From positions 1 through 10,020 of the forward strand of contig JACJZB010000017.1 of the NCBI GenBank assembly GCA_020635815.1: a stretch of 10,020 nt of DNA, given 5' to 3'. Positions 1 to 6,599 of this stretch are shown one piece after another; the stretch's first letter is position 1; every line of letters starts with the position of its first letter. The notes under the pieces were generated by a model that ran no database searches, was not told the DNA's origin, and saw only the letters and a program-made list of their open reading frames with translations. Source of the stretch: Flavobacteriales bacterium (GTDB lineage: Bacteria; Bacteroidota; Bacteroidia; Flavobacteriales_E; Vicingaceae). The position numbers and the translations under genes were made by a program.

Positions 1-1
1 C

Positions 2-355
2 AGTTGGCGAATTGGTATTGGAGGAGAAATTTTACCGAATATTAAGAAATACAATAAATTATTTTCTAAGTTAAAATATAGAGCAGGATTCTATTATTCT
101 AAAACTAATATCAGCATTAGAAACAATGATATTAATGAGTTTGGCATAGACTTTGGAGTAGGTATTCCGATGTTTAACCGATTCTCAAGTGATGAAGGGT
201 TTATGCAATCTTATATTACTTATCCATTTAATATAGGTTTGCAAATTGGAAAAAGAGGAACCATGGCAGATAATCTAATTCAAGAAAATTTTGTAAGATT
301 TAGAATTGGATTCTCTTTAAATGATAAATGGTTTGTTAAACGCAAATATTATTAA
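2..355 (+). CDS. C-terminal part of an outer-membrane beta-barrel protein (5' end outside window)
   Basis: The frame is open from the first bases of the window to a TAA at 353-355, giving about 117 codons of a gene that begins upstream. The visible part alternates short amphipathic strands with turns (for example RIGIGGEILPN, FRAGFYYSK-like and FVRFRIGFSLNDKW) and ends in aromatic residues, as outer-membrane barrels do. The closing pattern (RIGFSLNDKWFVKRKYY) resembles the FadL/OmpP1-like hypothetical outer-membrane proteins common in Bacteroidota. A role in taking up or exporting hydrophobic compounds would be inference from that family. The next gene follows after 17 bp on the same strand with no terminator between, so the two are probably co-transcribed. 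The signal peptide and N-terminus cannot be judged. A methionine at 170 is internal, not the start. Confidence 0.7.
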   Translation, partial: SWRIGIGGEILPNIKKYNKLFSKLKYRAGFYYSKTNISIRNNDINEFGIDFGVGIPMFNRFSSDEGFMQSYITYPFNIGLQIGKRGTMADNLIQENFVRFRIGFSLNDKWFVKRKYY

Positions 356-372
356 TTAAATTTTTTGAAAGA

Positions 373-1701
373 ATGAAACAATTGATTACGCTTTTTTCTT
401 TTTTATTTTTCGCATCTATTGGAATGGTAAAGGCTCAAGATTGCCCACGCCATATTGAAGGAGATAGTTTAAAAACGGCTCCAGTTTATTTCTATTATAG
501 CCAGTACATTAAAAAGAAAGATTTCGAAAAAGCATATCCATTTTGGAGAACACTCTATGACAAAGCACCAGGGCTTTCATCAATCATTTTTTATGATGGC
601 GAGGAAATTTTAAAGGATAAAATTGAAAAAACAAAAGACAATCCAGCTTTGCAATCAGCTTATCAAGATACGCTAATTCAATTATACGATAAATGGGTAA
701 AATGTCATGGTAATGATGATTATATTTTAGGAACAAAGAAAGCACAAGCTCAAATTCAATATAAAAATGATATCAGTGGAGCAAAAATATCATTAGAACG
801 CTCATTAGAATTATCCGACAAATATCCCGTTGTCATGCAAACTTATTTCAACCTATTGAATTATCAATATCAAAATGGTCAAATTTCTGGAGATACAATT
901 ACTGCAAAATATGATGTTTTGATAGCAAAATTAGATAAAAATATTGCTAAAAATGGTCAATATGTGAGTAGTTATAAAGATGCCAAAACGGCAATTGAAA
1001 ATGCATACATTCAAAATTTTGCGGATAAAAGTAATCCTGAAGTTTGTGCAAAATTATTAGCAATTTATTTAAAGCAATACCAAGCAAATCCAAACGACCC
1101 CACTACGGTACAAAATGTATATGAAAAAACAAGAGGCTGTGCCGATAGTGCATTGAATGTTGAGTTATTACAAAAGTTAAATCAATTAAACCCTAGTTAC
1201 AGTTATGCTGTTCGATTAGCCAATATTTATATTAAAGCCAATAAATTAGATGAAGCTTATTTGTTATATGAAAATGCTATAGCACACGAACCTGATGCTT
1301 CTAATAAGTCAGATTTGTATTTATTGTTAGCCAATATGAAAGCTGATAAAGATTTATTTCCAGAGTCTAGAGAGTTGGCAAGAAAAGCTTTAGCTTTAGA
1401 TTCAACCAATGCAAGAGCATATTTCTTAATTGGTTATTTATATGCATCAAGTGGAAAATTATGTTCAGCAAGTGGCGTAGGTTTCCAAGCACAAATCGTA
1501 CTTTGGCCAGCATTTGATAATTTTAAGAAAGCCGTTGAGTATGGTGAAGAAGACATTAAAATAGAAGCACAAAAAATGTTAGATTTATACAAACAATATT
1601 TGCCAACCAAAGCTGATGTTGCAGCAAAAAAACTGACAGTTGGAGCACCATATACTGTAAAATGCTGGATAGAGGAAGAAACAACCGTTCAAGTGAAATA
1701 G
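373..1701 (+). CDS. Secreted tetratricopeptide-repeat protein
   Basis: This encodes 442 residues. It begins with a clear signal peptide (MKQLITLFSFLFFASIGMVKAQ, cleavage expected after Ala-Gln near residue 22) and has no lipobox, so the protein is probably periplasmic or outer-membrane associated. Helical-pair repeats follow; the clearest TPR-like units lie at about residues 270-355, with motifs such as LANIYIKANKLDEAYLLYENAIAHEPD and ARKALALDSTNARAYFLIGYLY. TPR domains are protein-interaction scaffolds; the partner is unknown. The short C-terminal tail (LPTKADVAAKK...TVQVK, last 33 residues) contains a conserved-looking TVGAPYTVKCW segment. It is duplicated about 5 kb downstream at 6674-6775. 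The gene sits 17 bp after the barrel gene and ends in a strong terminator. Start choice: the ATG is the only one giving a signal peptide. The 3' end may have been replaced or converted during acquisition of the downstream block. Confidence 0.85.
   Translation: MKQLITLFSFLFFASIGMVKAQDCPRHIEGDSLKTAPVYFYYSQYIKKKDFEKAYPFWRTLYDKAPGLSSIIFYDGEEILKDKIEKTKDNPALQSAYQDTLIQLYDKWVKCHGNDDYILGTKKAQAQIQYKNDISGAKISLERSLELSDKYPVVMQTYFNLLNYQYQNGQISGDTITAKYDVLIAKLDKNIAKNGQYVSSYKDAKTAIENAYIQNFADKSNPEVCAKLLAIYLKQYQANPNDPTTVQNVYEKTRGCADSALNVELLQKLNQLNPSYSYAVRLANIYIKANKLDEAYLLYENAIAHEPDASNKSDLYLLLANMKADKDLFPESRELARKALALDSTNARAYFLIGYLYASSGKLCSASGVGFQAQIVLWPAFDNFKKAVEYGEEDIKIEAQKMLDLYKQYLPTKADVAAKKLTVGAPYTVKCWIEEETTVQVK
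1600..1701 (+). repeat. Left copy of 102-bp direct repeat (last 33 codons of TPR gene)
   Basis: This matches 6674-6775 at 91 of 102 positions by hand alignment. A perfect 46-bp core covers 1619-1664. Nine of the eleven differences are silent and the rest make two Val/Ile exchanges. The repeat marks the left edge of the accessory block and resembles the duplicated gene end left when elements insert at the 3' end of a protein-coding gene. Confidence 0.9.
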
Positions 1702-1725
1702 CAGAATTAAAATATCCTTAATTAT

Positions 1726-1765
1726 AAAGAGCGAAAATATTATGTTTTCGCTCTTTGTATTTTAT
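1726..1765 (+). terminator. Intrinsic terminator after TPR gene
   Basis: A perfect 12-bp stem (1726-1737 AAAGAGCGAAAA with 1745-1756 TTTTCGCTCTTT) has a 7-nt loop and is followed by a T-rich stretch. It lies 25 bp past the TPR stop. The A/T flanks on both sides mean it could also stop transcription arriving from the minus-strand XRE gene. Confidence 0.85.
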
Positions 1766-1804
1766 ATAAGGATTGATGATAGAAATATTAATTGAGAAAC
1801 TTTA

Positions 1805-2173
1805 TTACTGCTGTTTTTGTCGCAAAGTTTCTATCAATATTTTTTGGGTTTGGATTAAATCTTCTTTTGCTTGTAAAAGAGCTTCCCATAATTGTTTGTT
1901 CTGGTCAGAACCATAATGATTTATAAAACCAACAGAATTATCATTCATACTTGGTTGATATAGAATATTGCTATCAGAATTTGGTAATAAAGCTAAAACA
2001 GGAACATCTAATTTATCAGAAATGGCTGTAATTGTTTCCCATCTTGGAGAAACCTTATCATTTTCTATGTCAGATAAAATACTTTGGGTAATACCTAACT
2101 CAGATGCAAGCTTATCCTGAGTCCAACGTTTGTTATGACGATTTTTAGCAATGCGTTGTCCAATAGTTTCCAT
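1805..2173 (-). CDS. XRE-family helix-turn-helix transcriptional regulator
   Basis: This is a 122-residue protein. Residues about 4-60 form a Cro/C1-type HTH (IGQRIAKNRHNKRWTQDKLASELGITQSILSDIENDKVSP), with recognition helix around TQSILSDIEN, followed by the usual ITAISDKLDVPVLALL end of the domain. The remaining 60 residues are not recognised; the last 30 (QLWEALLQAKEDLIQTQKILIETLRQKQ) look like a single amphipathic or coiled-coil helix, possibly for dimerisation. It is transcribed away from the lipoprotein-KAP operon, with a 139-bp divergent spacer containing two inverted repeats, so it may control itself and that operon. Orphan XRE proteins of this size are common beside defence genes. 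The fold is secure; the regulatory target is inference. It shares a terminator region with the convergent TPR gene. Confidence 0.9.
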   Translation of the reverse strand: METIGQRIAKNRHNKRWTQDKLASELGITQSILSDIENDKVSPRWETITAISDKLDVPVLALLPNSDSNILYQPSMNDNSVGFINHYGSDQNKQLWEALLQAKEDLIQTQKILIETLRQKQQ

Positions 2174-2190
2174 ACAGTAAAAATATAAAA

Positions 2191-2218
2191 TATCAAGATA
2201 AGTTGTATCTTTTTGATA
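2191..2218. promoter_or_regulatory. Imperfect palindrome in XRE/operon divergent spacer (candidate operator)
   Basis: Outer arms TATCAA (2191-2196) and TTGATA (2213-2218) enclose inner arms AGATA (2196-2200) and TATCT (2206-2210), with a 2-nt offset. It sits 18 bp upstream of the XRE start codon, where an autoregulatory operator would be expected. In so A/T-rich a region a chance palindrome is possible. Confidence 0.4.
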
Positions 2219-2220
2219 AA

Positions 2221-2239
2221 ATATCGTTTAAGGCGATAT
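2221..2239. promoter_or_regulatory. Inverted repeat ATATCG-N7-CGATAT (candidate operator)
   Basis: Two 6-bp arms containing CG steps, rare in this spacer, are separated by 7 bp. This size and spacing suit an HTH dimer site. It lies between the divergent XRE gene and the operon starting at 2313. A possible forward promoter follows: TTG at 2257-2259, then GACCTTTG at 2280-2287, which is one to two bases off the Bacteroidota TAnnTTTG box. Confidence 0.4.
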
Positions 2240-2312
2240 AATATAGTTAATAAATATTGTATTCATTATTTTATAAACAGACCTTTGAAGTCCATATTAA
2301 ATAGAAAAAAAA

Positions 2313-2933
2313 ATGAAACAAATTACAAAATTAATGTTAGCAATGTTATTAGTATTATCAATAGCAAGTTGCTCAAAAGAAAATGAAAAAGGAACTAAAA
2401 AAAGTGATGCTGGTGGCATTACTGAAATGCAAGGTAAATGGGAAGAAGGTGGCTATTTTAGACTTACAATACCTGGACCTGAAACTTATCCTGGTTCAAA
2501 TATTTATTATGCTGATAGTTTTTTAAGAGTTGAAGATTATTTTGACATTGAAATAACTTATAATAGAACTTCTGAAAATTATACAGTACAAAGTATATCA
2601 CCTGTACCATTTACATATCCAATTAAATTACAATTTTATGAAAGTAAAGTTTATGATGGTTATGTACAAAAAAATCACATTATATTAGGGGCTTTTGAAT
2701 TTTCTTTATATTTGAATAATGAATATTATAAATTAAAACCACAATTAGATGAAAGAGGAGTTTATAATGGAGTTCAATATCAAAATATTGTAGGGTTTAT
2801 TGAAAAAGGAGCTGATTATGATAATGATTTTGATATTGAGTTAAATTATGATGTATATAATGTTAATGGTAAAAAAGTTGGTGATATGTATATTACATTA
2901 TATATGGTTCCTGGATTAACTAATTTAAAATAA
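2313..2933 (+). CDS. Small putative lipoprotein of unknown function, first gene of the KAP operon
   Basis: This encodes 206 residues. A type II signal peptide (MKQITKLMLAMLLVLSIASC) has the lipobox Cys at residue 20 and is followed by a Ser/Lys/Glu-rich linker, so the mature protein is predicted to be lipid-anchored. After the linker comes an EMQGKWEEGGYFRL segment reminiscent of the first strand of lipocalin-like lipoproteins, then a Tyr/Asn-rich series of probable beta strands. I do not recognise a family. It is followed after 18 bp by the NQAD-repeat gene and then the KAP NTPase on the same strand with no terminator, so it is probably the first gene of that operon. Whether it acts with the NTPase (for instance as an envelope sensor) or is only a passenger is not shown. 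Base composition is very A/T-rich like the rest of the operon. The start is supported by the signal peptide. Confidence 0.75.
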   Translation: MKQITKLMLAMLLVLSIASCSKENEKGTKKSDAGGITEMQGKWEEGGYFRLTIPGPETYPGSNIYYADSFLRVEDYFDIEITYNRTSENYTVQSISPVPFTYPIKLQFYESKVYDGYVQKNHIILGAFEFSLYLNNEYYKLKPQLDERGVYNGVQYQNIVGFIEKGADYDNDFDIELNYDVYNVNGKKVGDMYITLYMVPGLTNLK

Positions 2934-2951
2934 AATTTAGAAAAATAAATT

Positions 2952-3158
2952 ATGGCGAAAATTTTTATTGTCAATCATCAGAACCAAGCTGACTATAAAG
3001 TTTTTATCTGCAATTTTGAATCTCAACAGAAAAACCATCAATTAATAGCTAATGGAAAACTTGTGAGATTTCAGAACCAGGCTGATATTAAAATCTTTAT
3101 TGTAAAATTTCAGAATCAAGCTGATATCTTAATTCACTCAAAAAACTTGCCAAAATAA
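2952..3158 (+). CDS. Short NQAD-repeat protein (DUF6150-like)
   Basis: This encodes 68 residues built of repeats. The motif NQAD occurs at residues 11-14, 42-45 and 55-58, each in a context like K-x-F-x-V/C-x-F-Q-NQAD, and a degenerate NFES unit lies between the first two. The last two units are spaced exactly 13 residues apart. This pattern resembles the short repeat proteins annotated as DUF6150, in which strands of the form KIFxVxYxxxAD follow one another; the family has no known function, and the assignment is by eye. The alternating hydrophobic pattern suggests a small beta-sheet or solenoid. There is no signal peptide, so it is probably cytoplasmic. It starts 18 bp after the lipoprotein stop and ends 12 bp before the KAP NTPase start, so it is very likely co-expressed with it. 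Its reality is supported by repeat conservation, not length. Confidence 0.65.
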   Translation: MAKIFIVNHQNQADYKVFICNFESQQKNHQLIANGKLVRFQNQADIKIFIVKFQNQADILIHSKNLPK

Positions 3159-3170
3159 AAAATTAAACTT

Positions 3171-4994
3171 ATGGAATTAAATGATAAACCAATAAATGTT
3201 GAAGAAATAAAAGGTAGAAATAAGCAAACTGAGACATATGAAAAAAAAGATTCTATAGGAAATAGATATTTTGCATCGGCAATGGCAGATTTTATCTTTG
3301 AATGCGATACTCCGATGACTATTGGAATTCAGGGAGATTGGGGATCTGGGAAAACCAGTTTAATGAAAATGATACAGAAAGAGCTTGCATCTAAACGAAA
3401 AACGCGTATAGAAGAAATAGAATTAAATACTTGGAATTATTCATTATTCAAACAAGATGAATATCTTGGCATTAGTATTCTGAATGCACTATTAGAACAA
3501 ACAAAAGAAAAATTGTCAGGAGAGAAAGGTAAAAGTGCTGATTTGTTAGAAAAAGCGTCAAAAGCGATGAGAACTTGTGTTAGTTTTTTATCTAAGGTTG
3601 AAGTTGGAATTAATTTACCTGTTATAGGAGGAGGAATAACAACAAAAATTTCTGATGCCAAAGAAGCCTATGATAACACCGATAAAACGGTGGAGTTTGA
3701 AAATCTTGCAAAAGTTTTAGATGTTTTTAAGAAAAGTTTTAAAGAATTTATTGAAGAAACATTAAAAGGAGAAACAGATTTATTGGTTATTTATATAGAT
3801 GATTTAGATAGAGTTAAGCCTGCAAAAGCCATAGAAGTTTTAGAAGCATTAAAACTATTTATGGATATTGAAAAATGTGTGTTTGTATTAGCTATAGATT
3901 ATTCTATTGTACAATTAGGTATAATAGAAAAATACGGAGAAAAAATACAATTATCCAGTGGGAAATCATTTTTTGATAAAATTATACAGTTGCCATTTAA
4001 TATGCCAACGGCAAGTTATGACATAAGTGAATATATTAAATCACTTTTAGATGCAAGTAAGATTCTTAATAGAAAGGTGAATAATAATATTGATTTTTTT
4101 GTAGAGATTACAGAAGTAACTATAGGAAGAAATCCAAGAAGTATAAAAAGAGCTTTTAATTACGCAACTTTATTAGAAAAGATCAGAAAGGAAAAAAACA
4201 GTAAAGATAGTAACTCGCGTAAAGGAGGAGACAATCCTAATTTGCTATATGCAGTTGTATGCTTTCAAATTGCATGGCCAGAATTATTTGATTATTTTGT
4301 GTTAAACCCAACTCCTGAATCAATTAAAAAATTAGAAGACTGGGATTTCCTTACTAATCTGCCTCAAGCTCAAAAATTACTTAACAGGGTAGGTGATGAT
4401 AAAGAATCTTTATTTGATAATCTTTCAGCATATTTTGATATACTATATGAGATATTAGATAAAGGAAAAGATGGAAGTATCAGTAATGATGATTTAAAAC
4501 CATTGTTAAATATTTTAGAGAGCGTACAATTGATTTCTACAAAAAGTATTGAGAAATCTACAGAAAGTATTGAGAAATTCAGTAAAGACTTGAATATCAA
4601 TAGTAATGATTATAAATTGAAGAAATTTTTCACGGACGAATTTGAAAAGAGTTATTGGGTTCGTGATGAAAATATTCAATTTAAACCTGCTGGAAAAAGA
4701 TATTATTCTATTGTATACAAACGCAAACAAATAGGGAGCATATCAACATTTAAAGCTCAAAATAGACATTTTATCTTTAGGTTAAAAACTTCAAAACACA
4801 AACTCTTAGAACTATTGGGAGAGTATAATAACCAAGATATAACTAAAATTATCAAAAATGTAGAAAATCCTATTAATGGTATCGGAGATACAGAAATAGA
4901 TATGAAAGAGTTATCTAATTTAAAACCTAAAGAGGCAAAAGAATTTCTAAATATATTGTTTGAAAAATTTGTTACACAATATAATAAACTCTAA
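3171..4994 (+). CDS. KAP-family P-loop NTPase
   Basis: This encodes 607 residues. Walker A is G55-DWGSG-K61-T62; Walker B is in LVIYIDDLDR with D210, D211 and D213; the family's NPRSIKR motif is at 321-327. These three, in this order and with this ExxExLDR-like Walker B context, identify a KAP NTPase (named for Kidins220, ARMS and PifA). Many KAP proteins carry membrane helices between Walker A and B; here that insert (about residues 95-165) has only a short Gly-rich hydrophobic patch (143-157), so the protein may be cytoplasmic or peripherally bound. Residues from about 460 form an unrecognised C-terminal domain with Tyr/Lys-rich strands. Bacterial relatives include PifA, which excludes phage T7, and KAP genes recur in defence islands. 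It sits 12 bp after the NQAD gene and 9 bp before the glycosylase-like gene. NTPase identity is firm; an antiphage role is inference. Confidence 0.9.
   Translation: MELNDKPINVEEIKGRNKQTETYEKKDSIGNRYFASAMADFIFECDTPMTIGIQGDWGSGKTSLMKMIQKELASKRKTRIEEIELNTWNYSLFKQDEYLGISILNALLEQTKEKLSGEKGKSADLLEKASKAMRTCVSFLSKVEVGINLPVIGGGITTKISDAKEAYDNTDKTVEFENLAKVLDVFKKSFKEFIEETLKGETDLLVIYIDDLDRVKPAKAIEVLEALKLFMDIEKCVFVLAIDYSIVQLGIIEKYGEKIQLSSGKSFFDKIIQLPFNMPTASYDISEYIKSLLDASKILNRKVNNNIDFFVEITEVTIGRNPRSIKRAFNYATLLEKIRKEKNSKDSNSRKGGDNPNLLYAVVCFQIAWPELFDYFVLNPTPESIKKLEDWDFLTNLPQAQKLLNRVGDDKESLFDNLSAYFDILYEILDKGKDGSISNDDLKPLLNILESVQLISTKSIEKSTESIEKFSKDLNINSNDYKLKKFFTDEFEKSYWVRDENIQFKPAGKRYYSIVYKRKQIGSISTFKAQNRHFIFRLKTSKHKLLELLGEYNNQDITKIIKNVENPINGIGDTEIDMKELSNLKPKEAKEFLNILFEKFVTQYNKL
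4536..4577 (+). repeat. Two tandem 21-bp units inside the KAP gene
   Basis: The units 4536-4556 and 4557-4577 differ at one base (20 of 21 identical) and encode STKSIEK followed by STESIEK. They fall at the junction between the NTPase part and the C-terminal domain, where a linker that changes length by slippage would be tolerated. Confidence 0.85.
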
Positions 4995-5003
4995 GAATAC
5001 ATA

Positions 5004-5723
5004 ATGAAACCAACAAAAAAACAACTTGCGATGTTCAAAGTAATTATAGAAAATTATGAAAAGAACACAAAAACTGCAAAATCGCACAACTGGAAAAAGA
5101 TGGATGATAATGCTTTGTGGTTGAGTTTGGTGGGACAAGTAAATGTAGTTGGAGGTGTTGATGGAAACAAACGTTTTCAAGATAATGAAACCTTAAAGCA
5201 AAGAATAAGTCTTAATTCGCTTGGTAAAATAAAATCAGACGAAAAACTTGCTACAACGATTAATGCTGTTTTACGAGAAGCTGGCATTAGATATGCAAGT
5301 GAAAATATCAGTAAATGTAATAAAACAAATGCATTAGTACATAACTATAAATTCATTTCAAAATACAAAGGTGGCTTCAGAAATCTAATTCAAGATTTAG
5401 TTAATATTAAAGGAAAAAATGCTGAATTAGAACGTGTTGATTTTTTAATAAATAATTTTAAATATCTAAAAAACAAAAGTGCGAGAGATTTTTTAATGGG
5501 ACTAGGAATTAATAAAAATACTTTAGCTTTAGATATAAGAATACAAAATATTTTTGAACACATAGGGCTGCAATTACCAAACCAAACAGAACTTGGTAAA
5601 AAGTCCATTTATGCTGCCACAGAAAAAGACATTATAGAAAATATCTGTATTCCTTTAAATATCCAACCTGTAGTATTCGACAGAATTTTATTTCATAATT
5701 ATGATAAAATATATTATAAGTAA
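5004..5723 (+). CDS. Probable HhH-GPD-fold DNA glycosylase-like protein
   Basis: This encodes 239 residues with no signal peptide. The segment from K158 (NKSARDFLMGLGI) to D177 (TLALDIRIQNIF) can be aligned with the catalytic Lys-Thr-Ala and Val-Asp-Thr-His segments of endonuclease III/OGG1-type glycosylases. Lys to Asp spans 19 residues here against 18 in E. coli Nth (K120 to D138). An early LWLSLVGQVNVVGG segment (about residues 38-51) is where the family's conserved N-terminal helix would fall. The hairpin before Lys is degenerate and there are no iron-sulfur cysteines. If correct, it would excise a base and perhaps nick the strand. It is the last gene of the operon, 9 bp after the KAP NTPase. 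Base-removing glycosylases are known to act against phages with modified DNA, which suggests a role here but does not prove it. The assignment is by eye and moderately uncertain. Confidence 0.5.
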   Translation: MKPTKKQLAMFKVIIENYEKNTKTAKSHNWKKMDDNALWLSLVGQVNVVGGVDGNKRFQDNETLKQRISLNSLGKIKSDEKLATTINAVLREAGIRYASENISKCNKTNALVHNYKFISKYKGGFRNLIQDLVNIKGKNAELERVDFLINNFKYLKNKSARDFLMGLGINKNTLALDIRIQNIFEHIGLQLPNQTELGKKSIYAATEKDIIENICIPLNIQPVVFDRILFHNYDKIYYK

Positions 5724-5725
5724 AT

Positions 5726-5920
5726 ATTTCTTATAAATCTTGCTTCCAAAAATTAGCAAAGCATTCTTGGAAGTATATTATGCAAATGGAGAGTTGGTAT
5801 AAATTAAAAAGTTATAAGCCATTTTAGAGCGACCACCAAGCAGACTTCAACCAACTGACATTGACACAGTTAATAAAGCAAGTTGAAGATTTTAAATTGT
5901 TTGTGAAACGAAAAACATAA
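5726..5920 (+). pseudogene. Remnant of the 3' end of an unidentified gene, with in-frame TAG
   Basis: One frame runs from just after the previous gene's stop to a TAA at 5918-5920 and is interrupted only by TAG at 5825-5827. It reads like real protein on both sides: LAKHSWKYIMQMESWYKLKSY upstream, and DHQADFNQLTLTQLIKQVED downstream, ending in KLFVKRKT. Amphipathic-helix spacing, and base use after the TAG that is richer in C and G than the KAP operon, support a decayed gene end rather than plain spacer. No start codon with a plausible signal is present, so the 5' part is missing. I do not recognise the family. It may be what is left of a gene that once preceded the AbiE-like pair. A 7-bp stem (CTTCCAA 5743-5749, TTGGAAG 5767-5773) inside it lacks a T-run and is a poor terminator. 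Confidence 0.4.
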
Positions 5921-5933
5921 AAATATTTTTTCT

Positions 5934-5960
5934 GTCACGAATTATTACTAAATTTGTGAC
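5934..5960. promoter_or_regulatory. Inverted-repeat operator overlapping the antitoxin promoter
   Basis: Arms GTCACGAATT (5934-5943) and AATTTGTGAC (5951-5960) match at 9 of 10 positions around a 7-bp spacer. The right part overlaps a perfect Bacteroidota -7 box, TAAATTTG (5949-5956), 21 bp upstream of the AbiEi-like start. AbiEi antitoxins are known to repress their own promoters by binding inverted repeats, so this is a strong candidate for that site. No good -33 TTTG is visible. Confidence 0.65.
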
Positions 5961-5977
5961 GAAATCCAATCAAATAA

Positions 5978-6599
5978 ATGAATGAAAGTATTGAAATACA
6001 AATACTTGAAAAAGTAAAAAAAGCCAAGAGGGGTTCGCTATTTTTTACAGAGAATTTTTCAATGTATGGCAATGCAGACGCTTTGCGTAAAGCATTAGAG
6101 CGTTTAGTGAAATCTGAAGAATTGGAACGGCTTGTATCGGGCATTTATTACCGACCTGCCCACAAGCGATTTATTGGGCAAACTTACACCAAGTATTGAA
6201 AAAGTTGCCATTGCCATTGCAAAAAGGGATAAGGCAAAAATCCTCCCGACAGGATTTTATGCACTTAACCGCTTAGGTTTATCTACACAAGTCCCAATGA
6301 ATATTGTCTATCTTACAGACGGCTCTGCACGAAAAATTAAAATTGGCAATCAAACCATTTTATTCAAAATAATAAGTCCGAAAAGTGTAGCTGTTGTAGG
6401 CGAAATAAGCGGTTTGGCAATTCAGGCATTAAAGGAAATCAGCAAAGAAAAAGTGCTTGACAAAGAAATAAAACACATTCAGGAATTATTGAAACACGAA
6501 AAGCCGACACGATTGGAACACGACATTCGGCTTGCTCCTATGTGGATAAAAGAAATAATGAAACCTGTTTTAAAAGAGATGAAAGATGAACAAAAATAG
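5978..6599 (+). pseudogene. AbiEi-type antitoxin (DUF6088-like), frameshifted
   Basis: The frame starting at 5978 gives an N-terminal winged-helix-like part (MNESIEIQILEKVKKAKRG, then ALRKALERLVKSEELERLVSGIYYRPA). It runs out of frame after about residue 61 and stops at 6199. The continuation (TSDLLGKLTPSIEKVAIAIAKRDKAKILPTGFYALNRLGL...) is in the +1 frame to a stop at 6599. Removing one C from the CCC at 6159-6161 joins them into a 206-residue protein of normal length for this antitoxin family, reading GIYYRPA-TSDLLGKL. The family pairs with AbiEii nucleotidyltransferase toxins in type IV toxin-antitoxin or abortive-infection systems; the N-terminal domain binds the promoter. The toxin start overlaps the end of this gene by 14 bp, as in an operon. 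With the frameshift only the DNA-binding part would be made. A sequencing error in the CCC run cannot be excluded. Confidence 0.75.

Noticed and set aside
4947..5180. Minus-strand open frame across the KAP/glycosylase junction
   Set aside because: Antisense of two well-supported genes, composition typical of a reverse reading of A/T-rich coding.
5743..5773. Terminator for the KAP operon
   Set aside because: A 7-bp stem with a 17-nt loop and no T-run after it; it also lies inside a protein-like remnant frame.
5978..6199. Complete small 73-residue protein instead of a broken antitoxin
   Set aside because: The last dozen residues depart from the family exactly where the other frame takes over with the expected continuation, so a frameshift explains it better.
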